Shown: positions 23,929-34,669 of the stretch, piece after piece
Layout of the letters: every line of letters begins with the position of its first letter
Numbering within the stretch: position 1 is the stretch's first letter
Source: Tetradesmus obliquus
Taxonomy: Eukaryota; Chlorophyta; Chlorophyceae; Sphaeropleales; Scenedesmaceae
Direction: 5' to 3'
Assembly (NCBI GenBank): GCA_030272155.1
Contig: CP126201.1
Location: 620,001-684,000 of the forward strand
DNA: 64,000 nt
The notes under the pieces: generated by a model
What the model saw: the letters and a program-made list of their open reading frames with translations, nothing else
Told to the model about the DNA's origin: nothing
Databases searched by the model: none
Translations under genes and position numbers: made by a program

Positions 23929-26748
23929 CAGGTGATGAGCACTCGCTGGGGTGACAAGGACCTGTCAGTTACATTGCACCCGATGAAAAAGTAGCCGTCA
24001 GTAACAGCATGTCACTTTTTGTTATGCCTCTCTTGCAGGCTGGTGATGGGCACACCCCCGGGTGACATGGACCCCGCTGTGCTGCTGCACCTGAGCAAGT
24101 ACTGATAACAGTTGATGTTATGTCACTTTGTTACTGTCGCAGGCTGGTGATGGGTACTCGCTCGGGTGACATGGACCCCGCTGTGCTGCTGCACCTGAGC
24201 AAGTACTGATAACAGTTGATGTTATGTCACTTTGTTACTGTCGCAGGCTGGTGATGGGTACTCGCTCGGGTGACATGGACCCTGCGGTGCCGCTGCACCT
24301 CATGAACACGCTGGGGCTCTCTGCCAAAGAGATGGACACGATTTTGAACAAGAAGAGCGGCTTGCTGGGTGTGTGCGGGCACAACGACCTGCGGGCCATC
24401 ATTGATAACAAGGTGAGGTTTCAAGGTTTGCGATGGAGGCGTTGGTGGAAGTTTGTGGCTTGAGCAAGGACAGATGACCTGCACAGTTGCCTGGCAGCTG
24501 CCAGCAACCATTTACTACAGTAGCCAGAAGCCTGGGGCTATCTGCAGAACACGGATGCACACCATCCTGAACAAATACTAAGCTGCTGGGTGTGTGCGGG
24601 CACGACGACTTACGGGCCATCATTGACAACAAGGTGAGAGCACTGCTGCTTCGCTGCTGCTAGCTGCTGTAGCAAAGACAAATGTTAGCTGCTGTAACGA
24701 TGACAACTGTAGCACAGTCACGATGAGAGGGCGCTGGACATGTTGGCCTGGACCCATATGCAACCCACTCCACTGCAAGCTCTCTCATCACTGCAATTGT
24801 ATGTGCCTGCTTTCTGCAACTGCAGGCTGCTAGTGACGAGCGTGCCGCGCTGGCGCTGGGCATATTTGTGTACCACTGTTGCGGCTGGTGGTGTGCAACC
24901 GTTGTCAGCACTGTCGTTAATTCTGACATTATCACCTTCACTGCCATTTGACCCCTCTCCGCAGGCTGCTGGTGATGAGCGTGCAGCGCTGGCGCTGGAC
25001 ATGTTTGTGTACCCTGAACTCAAACCCTGCTTCCCGAATCACTCAAACCCTGAACCCTGCAGGCCGCTGGTGCCGAGCGTGCAGTGCTGGCGCTGGATAT
25101 GTTTGTAAATGGGTCAGAAACTGCCAGTGCCAAACACCGCTGCTGTAATGTGCTGCTGTTTGCAGGCAGCTGGTGACGAGCGTGCAGCGCTGGCGCTCGA
25201 CATGTTTGTGTACCGGGTGCGCAAGTACATCGGGGCGTATGCTGCTGCGCTGAGCGGGCGCGTGGACGCGCTGGTGTTTAGTGCGGGCATCGGCGAGAAC
25301 AGCAGCATCATCCGCGGCTTGATTTGCGAGGACATGCAGGTGACTGGTTTGACAATGGTTTTTTTGGTTGCTTTTGTTGTTTTTTCTTTTCAATGATCAA
25401 ACATTACAGTGGATTGGGTTCGTAGTTGTGTTCGGTTAGGAATGGTAAGCAAATAGAGGCAATAGTGGGTTAGCGCGGGCAATGGCGGGCTCTGTGGATG
25501 CGCTGGTGTCCAGTGTGTGTTCAGCGCGGGCATCGGCGAGAACAGCAGCATCATCCGCGGCTTGATTTGCGAGGACATGCAGGTGACTGGTTTGACAATG
25601 GTTTTTTGGTTGCTTTTGTTGTTTTTTCTTTTCAATGATCAAACATTACAGTGGATTGGGTTCGTAGTTGTGTTCGGTTAGGAATGGTAAGCAAATAGAG
25701 GCAATAGTGGGTTAGCGCGGGCAATGGCGGGCTCTGTGGATGCGCTGGTGTCCAGTGTGTGTTCAGCGCGGGCATCGGCGAGAACAGCAGCATCATCCGC
25801 GGGCTCATCTGCGAGGACATGCAGGTGACTTGTTTGACAATAGTCTTTGCAGCACAACACATTGAGCATCAGCAGTTGGTGGGGCCATGGCGACATCAGC
25901 GCGCCTGACCTCTCTCTTGAATTCTCGCTGTGACTGACGGAGCGGCGCTGTGCTGTGTTTATTTCTGTGCATCTGCAGGCGATGGGTGTATCCATCGATG
26001 ACGCCAAGAACAAGGCCACAGTGGGCGGGGCGGAAGGTGACATCAGCGCGCCTGACCCTTCTGTGACGCTTGCCTTGACTGACATTTTTGGCTCTGCTGT
26101 TTTTTCTCTTCTCTGCTCATCTGCACCCTGCAGGCGATGGGTGTGTCCATCGATGACGCAAAGAACAAGGCCACAGTGGGCGGGGCCCAGGGCGACATCA
26201 GCGCGCCTGACCCTTGTCTGACGCTTGTTGTGACTGACACAGGCGCCTCTGTTTTGTGTTTTTGGTTGCTGCTCTGTGTGCATCCCGCAGGCCGTGAATG
26301 TGTCCGTTAATGACGCAAAACAAAGTCATAGTGGGCGGAGCTAAGGGTGACATCAGCGCGCCTGCTACTAACATTGTTTTGACTGACAGAGCGGCTCTCT
26401 GCTGTGCAATTTTTGTGCATCCCGCAGGCCGTGGGTGTGTCCGTCAATGACACAAAAAACCACAGCCACAGTGGGCGGTGCCCAGGGTGACATCAGCGCG
26501 CCTGACTCATGTTTGACAGTTGCTTTGACTGACAAATGTATCTGCTCCTCTGCACCCTGCAGGCGATGGGTGTGTCCATTGATGACGCTAAGAACAAGGC
26601 CACAGTGGGCGGGGCCCAGGGCGATATCAGCGCGCCTGACTCCCGCATGCGCGTGCTGGTGGTGCCAACGGATGAGGAGCTGAGCATTGCACAGCAGACG
26701 CTGGACGTGGTCAGCAAGGTCAAGAGCAAGGTGGCGGTGGCAGCATGA
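21298..26748 (+). CDS. ACK: Acetate kinase, organelle-targeted, about 470 aa
   Basis: Interconverts acetate plus ATP and acetyl phosphate plus ADP, the last step of fermentative acetate formation with phosphotransacetylase (not in this window). Seven exons keep phase: 21298-21909, 22752-22841, 23139-23247, 23634-23709, 24247-24412, 25166-25339 and 26563-26748. Motifs seen: [15 protein letters not shown] (nucleotide fold), [19 protein letters not shown] with the catalytic His, [31 protein letters not shown] and the late AGIGENS. From the second in-frame Met (21466) the enzyme would be 414 aa, close to bacterial AckA. The longer start at 21298 adds 56 Arg/Ala/His-rich residues without a family counterpart, which suits a plastid or mitochondrial presequence. 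Six of the seven exons have ghost copies next to them. Confidence 0.95.
21910..22260 (+). repeat. Ghost copies of acetate kinase exon 1 end in an AGTACAGC repeat
   Basis: The end of exon 1 (FQGVPQ plus gtggg donor) recurs near 22002 and 22101. The spacing is filled by a degenerate cagtacagcaggcagtac repeat. Confidence 0.8.
22388..22665 (+). repeat. Ghost copies of acetate kinase exon 2 start
   Basis: [14 protein letters not shown] copies with a ctgcag acceptor lie at 22388-22430 and 22618-22662, ahead of the functional exon at 22752. Between them, a 68-bp unit with gtgcctcagctgcgcgctga is duplicated at about 22446-22580. Confidence 0.88.
23099..23138. repeat. (CTG)n acceptor tract of acetate kinase exon 3
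   Basis: About 12 CTG units end in the ctgcag acceptor at 23133-23138. Confidence 0.93.
23717..23935. repeat. Degenerate CAG/CAACGGCAG tract in acetate kinase intron 4
   Basis: About 220 bp of CAG, CGG and AACGGCAG units directly after the exon 4 donor. Here the sense strand is CAG, opposite to most introns in the window. Confidence 0.9.
23930..24246 (+). repeat. Three ghost copies of acetate kinase exon 5 start
   Basis: [16 protein letters not shown] copies with a gcag acceptor lie at about 23932-23995 ([10 protein letters not shown]), 24040-24104 and 24144-24208. The functional exon starts at 24247. The last two lie in 104-bp units that are nearly identical. They end in a TGA that the functional exon lacks. 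Confidence 0.92.
24540..24640 (+). repeat. Ghost copy of acetate kinase exon 5 end
   Basis: A diverged copy of [17 protein letters not shown] with a gtgaga donor, containing a stop codon. It lies 3' of the functional exon 24247-24412. Confidence 0.85.
24826..25110 (+). repeat. Three ghost copies of acetate kinase exon 6 start
   Basis: [20 protein letters not shown] copies at about 24826-24870, 24965-25015 and 25062-25110 come before the functional exon at 25166. The frames of the copies are shifted. Confidence 0.85.
25340..25825 (+). repeat. 242-bp tandem repeat of acetate kinase exon 6 end plus intron
   Basis: Two extra units, ending near 25580 and 25822, contain the [18 protein letters not shown] segment, its gtgact donor and about 180 bp of T-rich intron sequence. 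They are almost identical to each other. Confidence 0.93.
25978..26515 (+). repeat. Four ghost copies of acetate kinase exon 7 start
   Basis: [22 protein letters not shown] copies at about 25978-26050, 26134-26210, 26290-26370 and 26427-26510. Each has a gcag acceptor, and all end near agcgcgcctga. The functional exon is 26563-26748. Confidence 0.93.
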
Positions 26749-26759
26749 TAAAGCGGACT

Positions 26760-27532
26760 AAGAGGGTTTGAGTGCCTTTGCTGTTGAGCTGAGCGCTAGC
26801 ATTGCGCAGCAGACGCTGGACGTGGTGGCCAAGGTCAAGAGCAAGGTGGCGGTGGCAGCATGATCTTTGCTGAGGGTTTATTAGGGTTGTGCTGTCAGTG
26901 GCTGAGGAGCTGAGCATTGCACAGCAGACGCTGGACGTGGTCGCCAAGATCAAGAGCAAGGTGGCGGTGGCAGCATGATAAAGTGCTTTGAGTTGAGGGT
27001 TTGAGCGCCTTCGCTGTTGAGCGGAGCGTCCCGCAGCAGGCGCTGGACGTGGTGGCCAAGGTCAAGAGCAAGGTGGCGCTGGCAACATACTTTTGTGCAT
27101 TGCAGTGCTCCCTCTGTGCGCGCTTTGAGGGCCAGTGAGATAGGGCGGCTGATCGTGCCCAACGATGAGGAGTTGAGCATCGCGCAGCAGACGCTTGATG
27201 TGGTCGCCAAGGTTATAGCAAGGTGGCGGTGACGGCATGGTCATGTGCGTGAGGGTTGTTGACAGCATAACTGCAGATGCATGGCTGCTCTGCTTACAGC
27301 CGAGGGTCTGAGCATTGCGCAGCAGACGCTGGACGTGGTCGGTAAGATTCAAAGCAAGGTGGCAGTGGCAGCAGGTTTGTTTGCATTGTGGTGTTCCCTC
27401 CGTGCACACTCAATGCGGCATGATCTGTGCTGGAGCTTGTGCTGCCGGCCGATGCAGAGGGGCTGAGCATTGCGCAGCAGATGCTGGACGTGGTCGGCAA
27501 GATTCAGCACAGTGCGGCGGTTGCGGCGTGAT
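26760..27532 (+). repeat. Six copies of the acetate kinase terminal exon end in the 3' UTR
   Basis: After the TGA at 26746-26748, the segment encoding [17 protein letters not shown] recurs at about 26790-26862, 26905-26980, 27018-27090, 27168-27235, 27300-27370 and 27460-27532. Several copies keep gcatgata, the stop context. Confidence 0.93.
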
Positions 27533-28810
27533 ATACCCGTGCACTCCTGCACAAGTGCTTCAGCCGAGGTAGCCTTCCTCAATATTGTTGATGTTGACAG
27601 AACCCCTGAACTTGGTTGCAGCATCCCGGGTCCAGAATGTGGTGGGGGCAGAGTGCCTGAGCATTGGTCACTCGGGCTCAGCCGGCAGCGTGTTGCTGAG
27701 TGGATGTACAGTTTTGCATTGGCTAGTGTCATGTGCGCAGCGGCGTAGCGCACATGGTCCACAGCTGTGTGTAGAAAAGTCCATATTGAAATATGTGAGC
27801 TGCGATGGAGCAGCCTCCAGTGGCGCGATAGTTTTTGCATAGTGATTGATAGCATGGACAATGTAACAGCCGGTGGGCCGATTTGCAAGCAGCATGTGCA
27901 GGCATGGCTGGTGGTGTCAAATCATTTTACCAGTGGTATAGGCAGAGGCCGAAGTCTCTGTTTTGTAATATCAAAATAATTGAGTCCAAGACTTGACACT
28001 GTTGTGTAAGTTGCCCACATTCAATCATGGCTGCTCAGGCAGGCTTGCCCGCGCTCAACATGCCTGCAGTTCTGGTACAACGTTGTAGTTAACAACGTTG
28101 TTAACAGCTTGACTCGAGCCCCGTCCTACTCTTCTTTCAGCCACTCTAGTGCGGTGCAGGGTCGATTGCGACGTTCCTATGGCGTTCAAGGTAACATGAT
28201 TGCCCCCGTTCCAGAGTCGAGGGCAAGCCCCTTGCCTCCAGCACCCTTGACGGCCTGTCACAGGCTGTGCGGCTCAGTTTCCACCTTTTATCATATTTCA
28301 GGCGTGGAGCCCTGCGTCCCACTGCGACAAAATTCTACTATGGACAGCTGTTACAGGAAATCTTGCAGGACAGCAATAAGCGACGGATACCAGGCACTAC
28401 CTGGCAAGCAGGCATACATGCATCCCCCCACCTACAATTGCAATACCAACACTGCTGCTTCTCCTGCTTCTTTGCGAGGAAAACTATTGCATTGCACGTC
28501 TTTACTGGAGGTGACCACTGAGGATGTCAATGACACCGTGTCACCAGGGCTACCTCTGAGACTACAAAGGAGCAGACGGCAGTCAGTGCTCGTTCCCCCT
28601 AGTCATTGTGGTTGCTGCGGGAACAGCCCTGACCAGGTTTCGTTGTGCCCGCAGGTAATACTAGAGCAGGTAGCAGGAGGAGCAGCACATCTGTACATCT
28701 TATATGCCAATGGTGGCGAGGCGGCCTACCTTCCAGATGCAAGTACGCACTATGTTGCATTGATGCTGTCGCGATCTGCAATGTCTTTCCTGCAACTCAT
28801 TATACTGAGA
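27533..28810. other. Acetate kinase 3' flank, no confident gene
   Basis: Candidate polyadenylation signals TGTAA lie at 27862-27866 and 27964-27968. A small palindromic element with caacgttg and gttaac motifs lies near 28078-28105. A long open frame at 28109-28873 has no nearby ATG and no recognisable domain. Confidence 0.55.
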
Positions 28811-28813
28811 CAA

Positions 28814-29325
28814 CGTGTTTTGAGTGGCAAGTCTAATGGAGCAGAGAGGGCAGCAGTTTGTGCTGCCGATTGACGCTCTGAAACGCGGTGCTGTCAAAAC
28901 CTCTATATACACAGCTACTGTACCTGCACGCCCAGAGTAACTTTTTGGCAGTGTATCACGCGGGGAGACGTGCACACTGATGCTGTTAAGTCGTGTTTTG
29001 AATGGCAAGTCCATTGGAGCAGGGAGCAGGAAAAAGAAGTAACCTTGTCTCATCTGTTTGAAATGCTTAGAATCCCACAGCAAGTAGGAGCGGCTTCTCC
29101 TTCCTGCTCCCTGCTCCAATGGACTTGCCATTCAAAACACGACTTAACAGCATCAGGCTGCACGTCTCCCCGCGTGACCAACTGCCAAAAAGTCACTCTG
29201 GGCGTGCGAGTACAACAGCTGTGTTTCTCAGGGGCTGGACACAACCCCGCTTCCGAGCGTCAAACGGCAGCGGCTTCTCCTTCCTGCTCCCTGCTCCAAT
29301 GGACTTGCCATTCAAAACACGACTT
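28814..29325. repeat. Fold-back inverted repeat, arms about 220 bp
   Basis: The left arm 28814-29037 is the reverse complement of about 29095-29325. The best-matching 118 bp (28919-29037 with 29095-29215) differs at only a handful of bases. A spacer of about 57 bp lies between. Part of the spacer matches, in reverse, the satellite units further right. No transposase or clear terminal duplication is seen. Confidence 0.88.
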
Positions 29326-29432
29326 AACAGCATCAGACTGCACGTCTCTCCGCGTGACCAACTGCCAAAAAGTCACTCTGGGCATGCGAGTATAACAGCT
29401 GTGTTTCTCAGGGGCTGGACACAACCCCGCTT
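29093..29432. repeat. 180-bp tandem repeat, two units
   Basis: Units start at 29093 and 29272 with ggcttctccttcctgctccc. These units are also the right arm of the inverted repeat. Confidence 0.92.
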
Positions 29433-30250
29433 GGGTGGTTTATGCCTTGTGACGCACCTGGTGGGTCTGGAAAGAACACCGGTATTTGAAAATCCCCACT
29501 GCGACTTGGCAGGCGTACAGCTCAAAATATACTGCACTTTCTGTAGGCTTCTGTGCATTCCAAACAGATGAGACACAGTAACAGGCATGTATCATGCTCC
29601 TGACATCGACAGCTGGGTGGTTTATGCGCAGTGACGCACCTGATGGGTCGTGGGGAAACTCTGGTATTTGAAAATCCCTACTGCGATTTGGCAGGCGTAC
29701 AGCTAAAACAAACTGCACATGCTGTGGGCTTCTGTGCAATTGAAACAGATGAGACAAAGTAACAGGCATGTTTCATGCTCCTGGCATCGACAGCTGGGTG
29801 GTTTATGCCTTGTGACGCACCTGGTGGGTCTGGAAAGAACTCCGGTATTTGAAAATCCCTACTGCGACTTGGCAGGCGTACAGCTCAAAATATACTGCAC
29901 TTGCTGTAGGCTTCTGTGCATTCCAAACAGATGAGACACAGTAACAGGCATGTATCATGCTCCTGACATCGACAGCTGGGTGGTTTATGCGCAGTGACGC
30001 ACCTGGTGGGTCGTGGGGAAACTCTGGTATTTGAAAAACTGTACTGCGATTTGGCAGGCGTACAGCTCAAATGATACTGCACTTGCTGTGGGCTTCTGTG
30101 CATTTCAAACATATGAGACAAAGTAACAGGCATGTATCATGCTCCTGACATCAACAGCTGGGTTGTTTATGCCCTGTGACGCACTTGGTGGGTCCTAACA
30201 TCTCGAGCTACTGACAGCCATAATGGGACTTGGCAGGCATACAGCTCAAA
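29433..30250. repeat. 182-bp satellite, about 4.5 units
   Basis: Units start at 29433, 29615, 29796, 29978 and 30160 (period 181-182) with gggtggtttatg. They contain gacgcacctg, cttggcaggcgtacagct and aacagatgagacac. No coding sense. Confidence 0.94.
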
Positions 30251-31238
30251 AGTTGTACTAGGGTAAAGGATTTGTCACGGAACCACCCGGTTTGTCGCTG
30301 CGCTTGATGTGCACGTGAGCCCGGACAAACAATGAATTACGGCGGCGGCAGCAGGCTGGCATTGTGCGGACATTGCATCCACATAACATCACAAGCAGCA
30401 GTATCTTTGGCAACAGAAGCCACAAGCCCCAAGTGCAGCCAGCAAACGTCGGCATTGCAATGCTTGGGGCTGCTGTGGCATTATGTAAATGATGCTTTAT
30501 ATGATGCCGAAGCACATGCAGCAGCATGTTCAGTCGATCTACAGCAGCGCCAAACAGTGGCGACTGCACTCACTGAGCCTGTCAGTGGCAGGCTGTTGAC
30601 TCAGCAGACGCTCATGAGTGATCACTCTCAACACTTGCGCAGGCTGGGTGATAAATCTGCACTGCGACAACATCAATGGTAAAGCGGACAATGAACCCAA
30701 GTGCATCCTTCAGAGTTCACATCGAGCCAAACGTCAGCTGCTCGGCTGTTCAGTAGCCAAGTAGCACTGGCAGGATGACACAGGTGGTAGCAAGTGCTAC
30801 AGCCAGGGGTGACACACTGTTGTTCGCCACCCGTCACGTGCATCTAGTCGACGTTCATGATTATAATGTTTGTGCATTTTTGATTCGCGAAGTGTTCAGA
30901 GACAGCTAGCATTGACGGCCACCACATAGTTGTTCTTGCTGTTGTACGTTTTCCCCACTGCCATTGCAGTAAAGTCATTTATGGTTGCAAGATTGGCTTT
31001 GGTGGCATTTACGCTTGCACCGAAGCAGCAGGCAGTGCCACTGTGGTGGGCTTGGGCCTGAGAGCAGGTGCGTCAGCCTATCAATATCATGTTTGCACTA
31101 TATTGTCCCTTTAGTTATATTCAACGATTGTGTGGGGTCACTGTTAGTGCCATGTGGGATCGCAGATTGGGATCAGTACTGCTTCCTCGCCTCAAGAATG
31201 CGTGAATCGTCCCTTTCTTGCAGGAAGGGCGTCTGCTA
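30251..31238. promoter_or_regulatory. 5' flank of PHYLLO
   Basis: Must contain the PHYLLO promoter and 5' UTR. An acceptor-like cttgcag at 31217-31223 sits just before the ATG at 31239, so a 5' UTR intron is plausible. A 116-codon ATG frame at 30332-30682 has no recognisable features. Confidence 0.5.
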
Positions 31239-34200
31239 ATGCTTTCTGGGCGCTGCATAGCGCCATGCAGCGCAGCAACAGGCACAGCCAGGCATGGCAG
31301 CAGCAACAGCAGCAGCTGTACACTGCAGGGCCAGGCAAGGCCCATGCGTGTGGCAAGGGGCAACTGCAGCAGCAGGCATCGATTGCTATACCTTTTGGGT
31401 GACATCAGCTGCCATTCAGCAGCTGCAGGAGCAGCAGCTGCAGCAGGCGCTGCTGAAGCAAGCAGTGAAACTGCCAGCCTGACATCTCCTGCTGCTGCTG
31501 CAGCTGTAGCCGGCCTGCAGGAGCAAGCAGTCAATGGCAGCAATGGCAGCAGCAGCAGCACTACTGTGTCTGAGGCAGTTTTTGCAAGCAACAGCAGCAA
31601 TGGCAGCAGCAGCTGCAACAGCATCAGTCAACATGCAAGCAGCAATGGGTCAGAAGCAGGCCACGGCAGCGTCAGCAGCAGCAGCAGCAGTGCCAAGGCC
31701 TTGCTACAGCCTGTCACCTACTGTAACACACAAGTGCTGCCTCCTCAGCCAGACTGGCAGTCAGCAGCAGCAGCCCTGCAAGCAGCACTCAGTGACACTG
31801 CTACAGCCCTAAACCTCAGCCCTGCAGACTCTCTAAACCCCGCCGCAGCAGCTGGCAGCGGGGTTTTGCGCTGGGAGGTGCCTTTACCCCGCAGCAGCGC
31901 AGTTCAGGGCGTCGGCGCAGGGTGTACTGCTCTGCAGTGGCTGCAGGGCCAGGAGGGTTTAAAGGCCACACTGCATCAAGCTTATTTCAGTGGCAGGCAT
32001 AGCACAGCGCCAGATACACCAGGCACAGCAGCAGCAGAGGCGTCTGCTCAGGGTTGGGCTGCTGTGGCGGGTTTAGGGGCTGCGTGGCTGTGGCAGGGTC
32101 CAGCAGGCAGGGCTTTTGATGGCGGCGTGATGGCTGGGATGCAGCGGTTCCTGAGTGAGGCGCAGCCACGGCTGAGGGTGCTTGGAGGATCAAGGTGGGT
32201 CAGCAGGCGTCAGGCATGTACATGCTGTGTTGTTCACGAATCATTTGGTGGTAGTTGGGCAGTGTGATAGCAGCAGCAGCAGCAGCAGTAGCAACAGGAA
32301 TTGGGCCGCCTTTGGCTCCTTCCTGTTCATGATATGCATTGACAGTACGCTACTCTCTGCTGCTCTATACACTCCAAACCTGAGCTTTGAGCCCTGGCTC
32401 TCTGTCTGGTCAAACCTTCTGCATTTGCAGGTTTTACCCCAGCCAGGCCCCTTCCCCTGAGTGGGCCGCCTTTGGCTCCTTCCTGTTCATGATGTTCACT
32501 GACAGTACATGCTGTTATGTTCATGCTGAACCTGAGCCTTGAACCCTGGTTGTTTGGTCAAACCTTTGTTCCTGCAGGTTTGACCCCAGCCAGGCCCCCG
32601 CCCCTGAGTGGGCTGCCTTTGGCTCCTTCCTGTTCCTGCTGCCTCAGCTGGAGCTGCTGGAGGCGGATGGGGCACTGCTGCTGGCACTCAACGTGGCCTG
32701 GGACAGCAGGTGCGTGGACAGCTTGGATAAAGTTCCGCTGTATACCGATTGCTTGCTTGCATAGTTGCTGCCTGACTTGTAGCTGGAGCTGCTGGAGGCG
32801 GATGGCGCGCTGCTGCTGGCACTGAAAGTGGCCTGGGACAGCAGGTGTGTTGAAAGCCTGTGTTGGCTTGTTGCACAACAGCTACGGTAGCATAACAGCT
32901 ATGGTTTTGGGTGCAAACTCCTACCTGGCTGTTTGTTGGCGCAGCAGCTGCAGCTGCTGGAAACATGTGGCGGCCTGCTGCCGAACGTAGCAGGTGAGTG
33001 GGAGCTTGCATGCATGATACTGGTTGTGTGTGTTGTGTGTGGCAGCTGGAGCTGCTGATGCGAACTGGGCCCTGCTGCTGGCACTGAAAGTGGCCTGGGA
33101 TAGCAGGTGCGCAGAAGCCCTGCAGCAGTTGCATGTGGTTCTGGCTGCCTACCAGCTGCTTGCGTGCATAGTTGCTTTTTGCCCTCTAGCTGGAGCTGCT
33201 GGCAGCAGACGGCGGGCTGTTGCTACCACTAAACGTGGCCTGGGACAACAGGTGCGCGCGCGGTGCAAACGTTGTGACTTGTGGGAGGACGCCGGGATTT
33301 CATCCGCAGAACCTACGGCCTCCTGCATGGCTGTTGCCAGCACCAGCTTTGCTTCACGGGCGCGTAGGACAGCAGGCGGAGCAAACCTCAAGGCACGTTA
33401 TAACATGTTATATCACTGCCTTCTGTCTGGCGTCCGTGCTGCTGCCCTTGCATTGCCGCCCATGCTTGCAGGCTGCCACAGCAGCAGCAGCCCAACGCAG
33501 CAGCAGCCGGCCAGGGGCCAGCTACCCTGCAGGAAGCGTTACAACAGGCCGCAGCAGCGTTAGTAACAATGCAGCCGCCGGCGCGGCCCTGCACACCAGC
33601 ACTTGCTCCTGCCAGCGGTCCTGCAGAGCACACTCCAAATGAGGCTGGGTGGCAGGGTTTAATGGAGGACGCTGTCAGGGTTTTGCGGGGCGGCGGCGGC
33701 GCTAAAGCCCCAGGGGGTGTGGGCGTGGACACTGACTTGGCACGGCAGGAGTTCATTTCTGGAGGGCAGCAGGTGCAGCTGGTGGCAGCCAACATTTCCC
33801 TTCTAATGTTCGCCACTAAGTCTGCTAATGGGCAGCAAGTGCTTCTGTTGTTTTAAGCTGCACGTTTTCAAACGCTGTTGATTACATCAGCCGCTGCAAC
33901 CATCTCTCTGCCTTGAAAGCTTGTGCAGCAGTGCATTCATCAAAACTCTGCTGTCAACACCCCATGCAGCAAAGGCAGTGTCTCCGTAGGTCTGCGAAAG
34001 GAGCGCCTCAATGGTGTATGCCTGCACAATGCAACATTGCAATATGTATGCAGAGCCTGGATGCGCTGCTATCATTATTTCCTTATTATGTCTGGTTCAT
34101 GTCTTTGTTTTCAATGTTGCTGCCTGTCATGCATCAATCCTACTACGCAGAGCCTGGATGCGCTGCTGTCAGCATATCCTGTTCATTTTCTGTTCATGTC

Positions 34201-34466
34201 TTTGTTTTCAATGTTGCTGCCTGCCGTGCATCAATCCTACTATGCAGAGCCTGGATGCGCTGCTGTCAGCGCTGCGAGCCGGCGACCCCGACCCTACACC
34301 CCTGGCAACAGCAGATGAAGACACAGCAGAGCAAGATGCAGCAGCAGCAGATGCCAGCAGCAGCAGCAGCAGCAGCGCGCCTGCGACGCAGCAGCAGAGC
34401 ACAGCTGCAGGGTCGACTGCTGTGGATGCAGCAGCCCACACTGTCAAAGTGCCATCAGCTGTACAT

Positions 34467-34515
<49 letters not shown>

Positions 34516-34632
34516 AGTTGGTCAAAGTTGTGCTGGCGCGTCGCACAGCGCTGCCCTGGCAGAGTGGAGCAATCTCTCCAGTCAACAGCAGCGACCCACA
34601 GCAGCAGCAGCAGAGGCTTTTTGACAGCCAAT

Positions 34633-34669
<37 letters not shown>

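Noticed and set aside
28109..28873. 254-codon plus-strand open frame
   Set aside because: It begins at TTG, runs into the inverted repeat, and shows no domain, splice context or composition like the real exons.
28814..30250. Autonomous transposon
   Set aside because: No transposase, reverse transcriptase or terminal duplication could be seen; only repeats are present.
30332..30682. 116-codon ATG frame upstream of PHYLLO
   Set aside because: No family resemblance and no splice link in phase to PHYLLO exon 1; more likely 5' flank.
30990..31070. Possible upstream PHYLLO exon reading GGIYACTEAAGSATVVG
   Set aside because: Joining it in phase to the acceptor at 31223 leads to a stop within the next exon, so it was not included.
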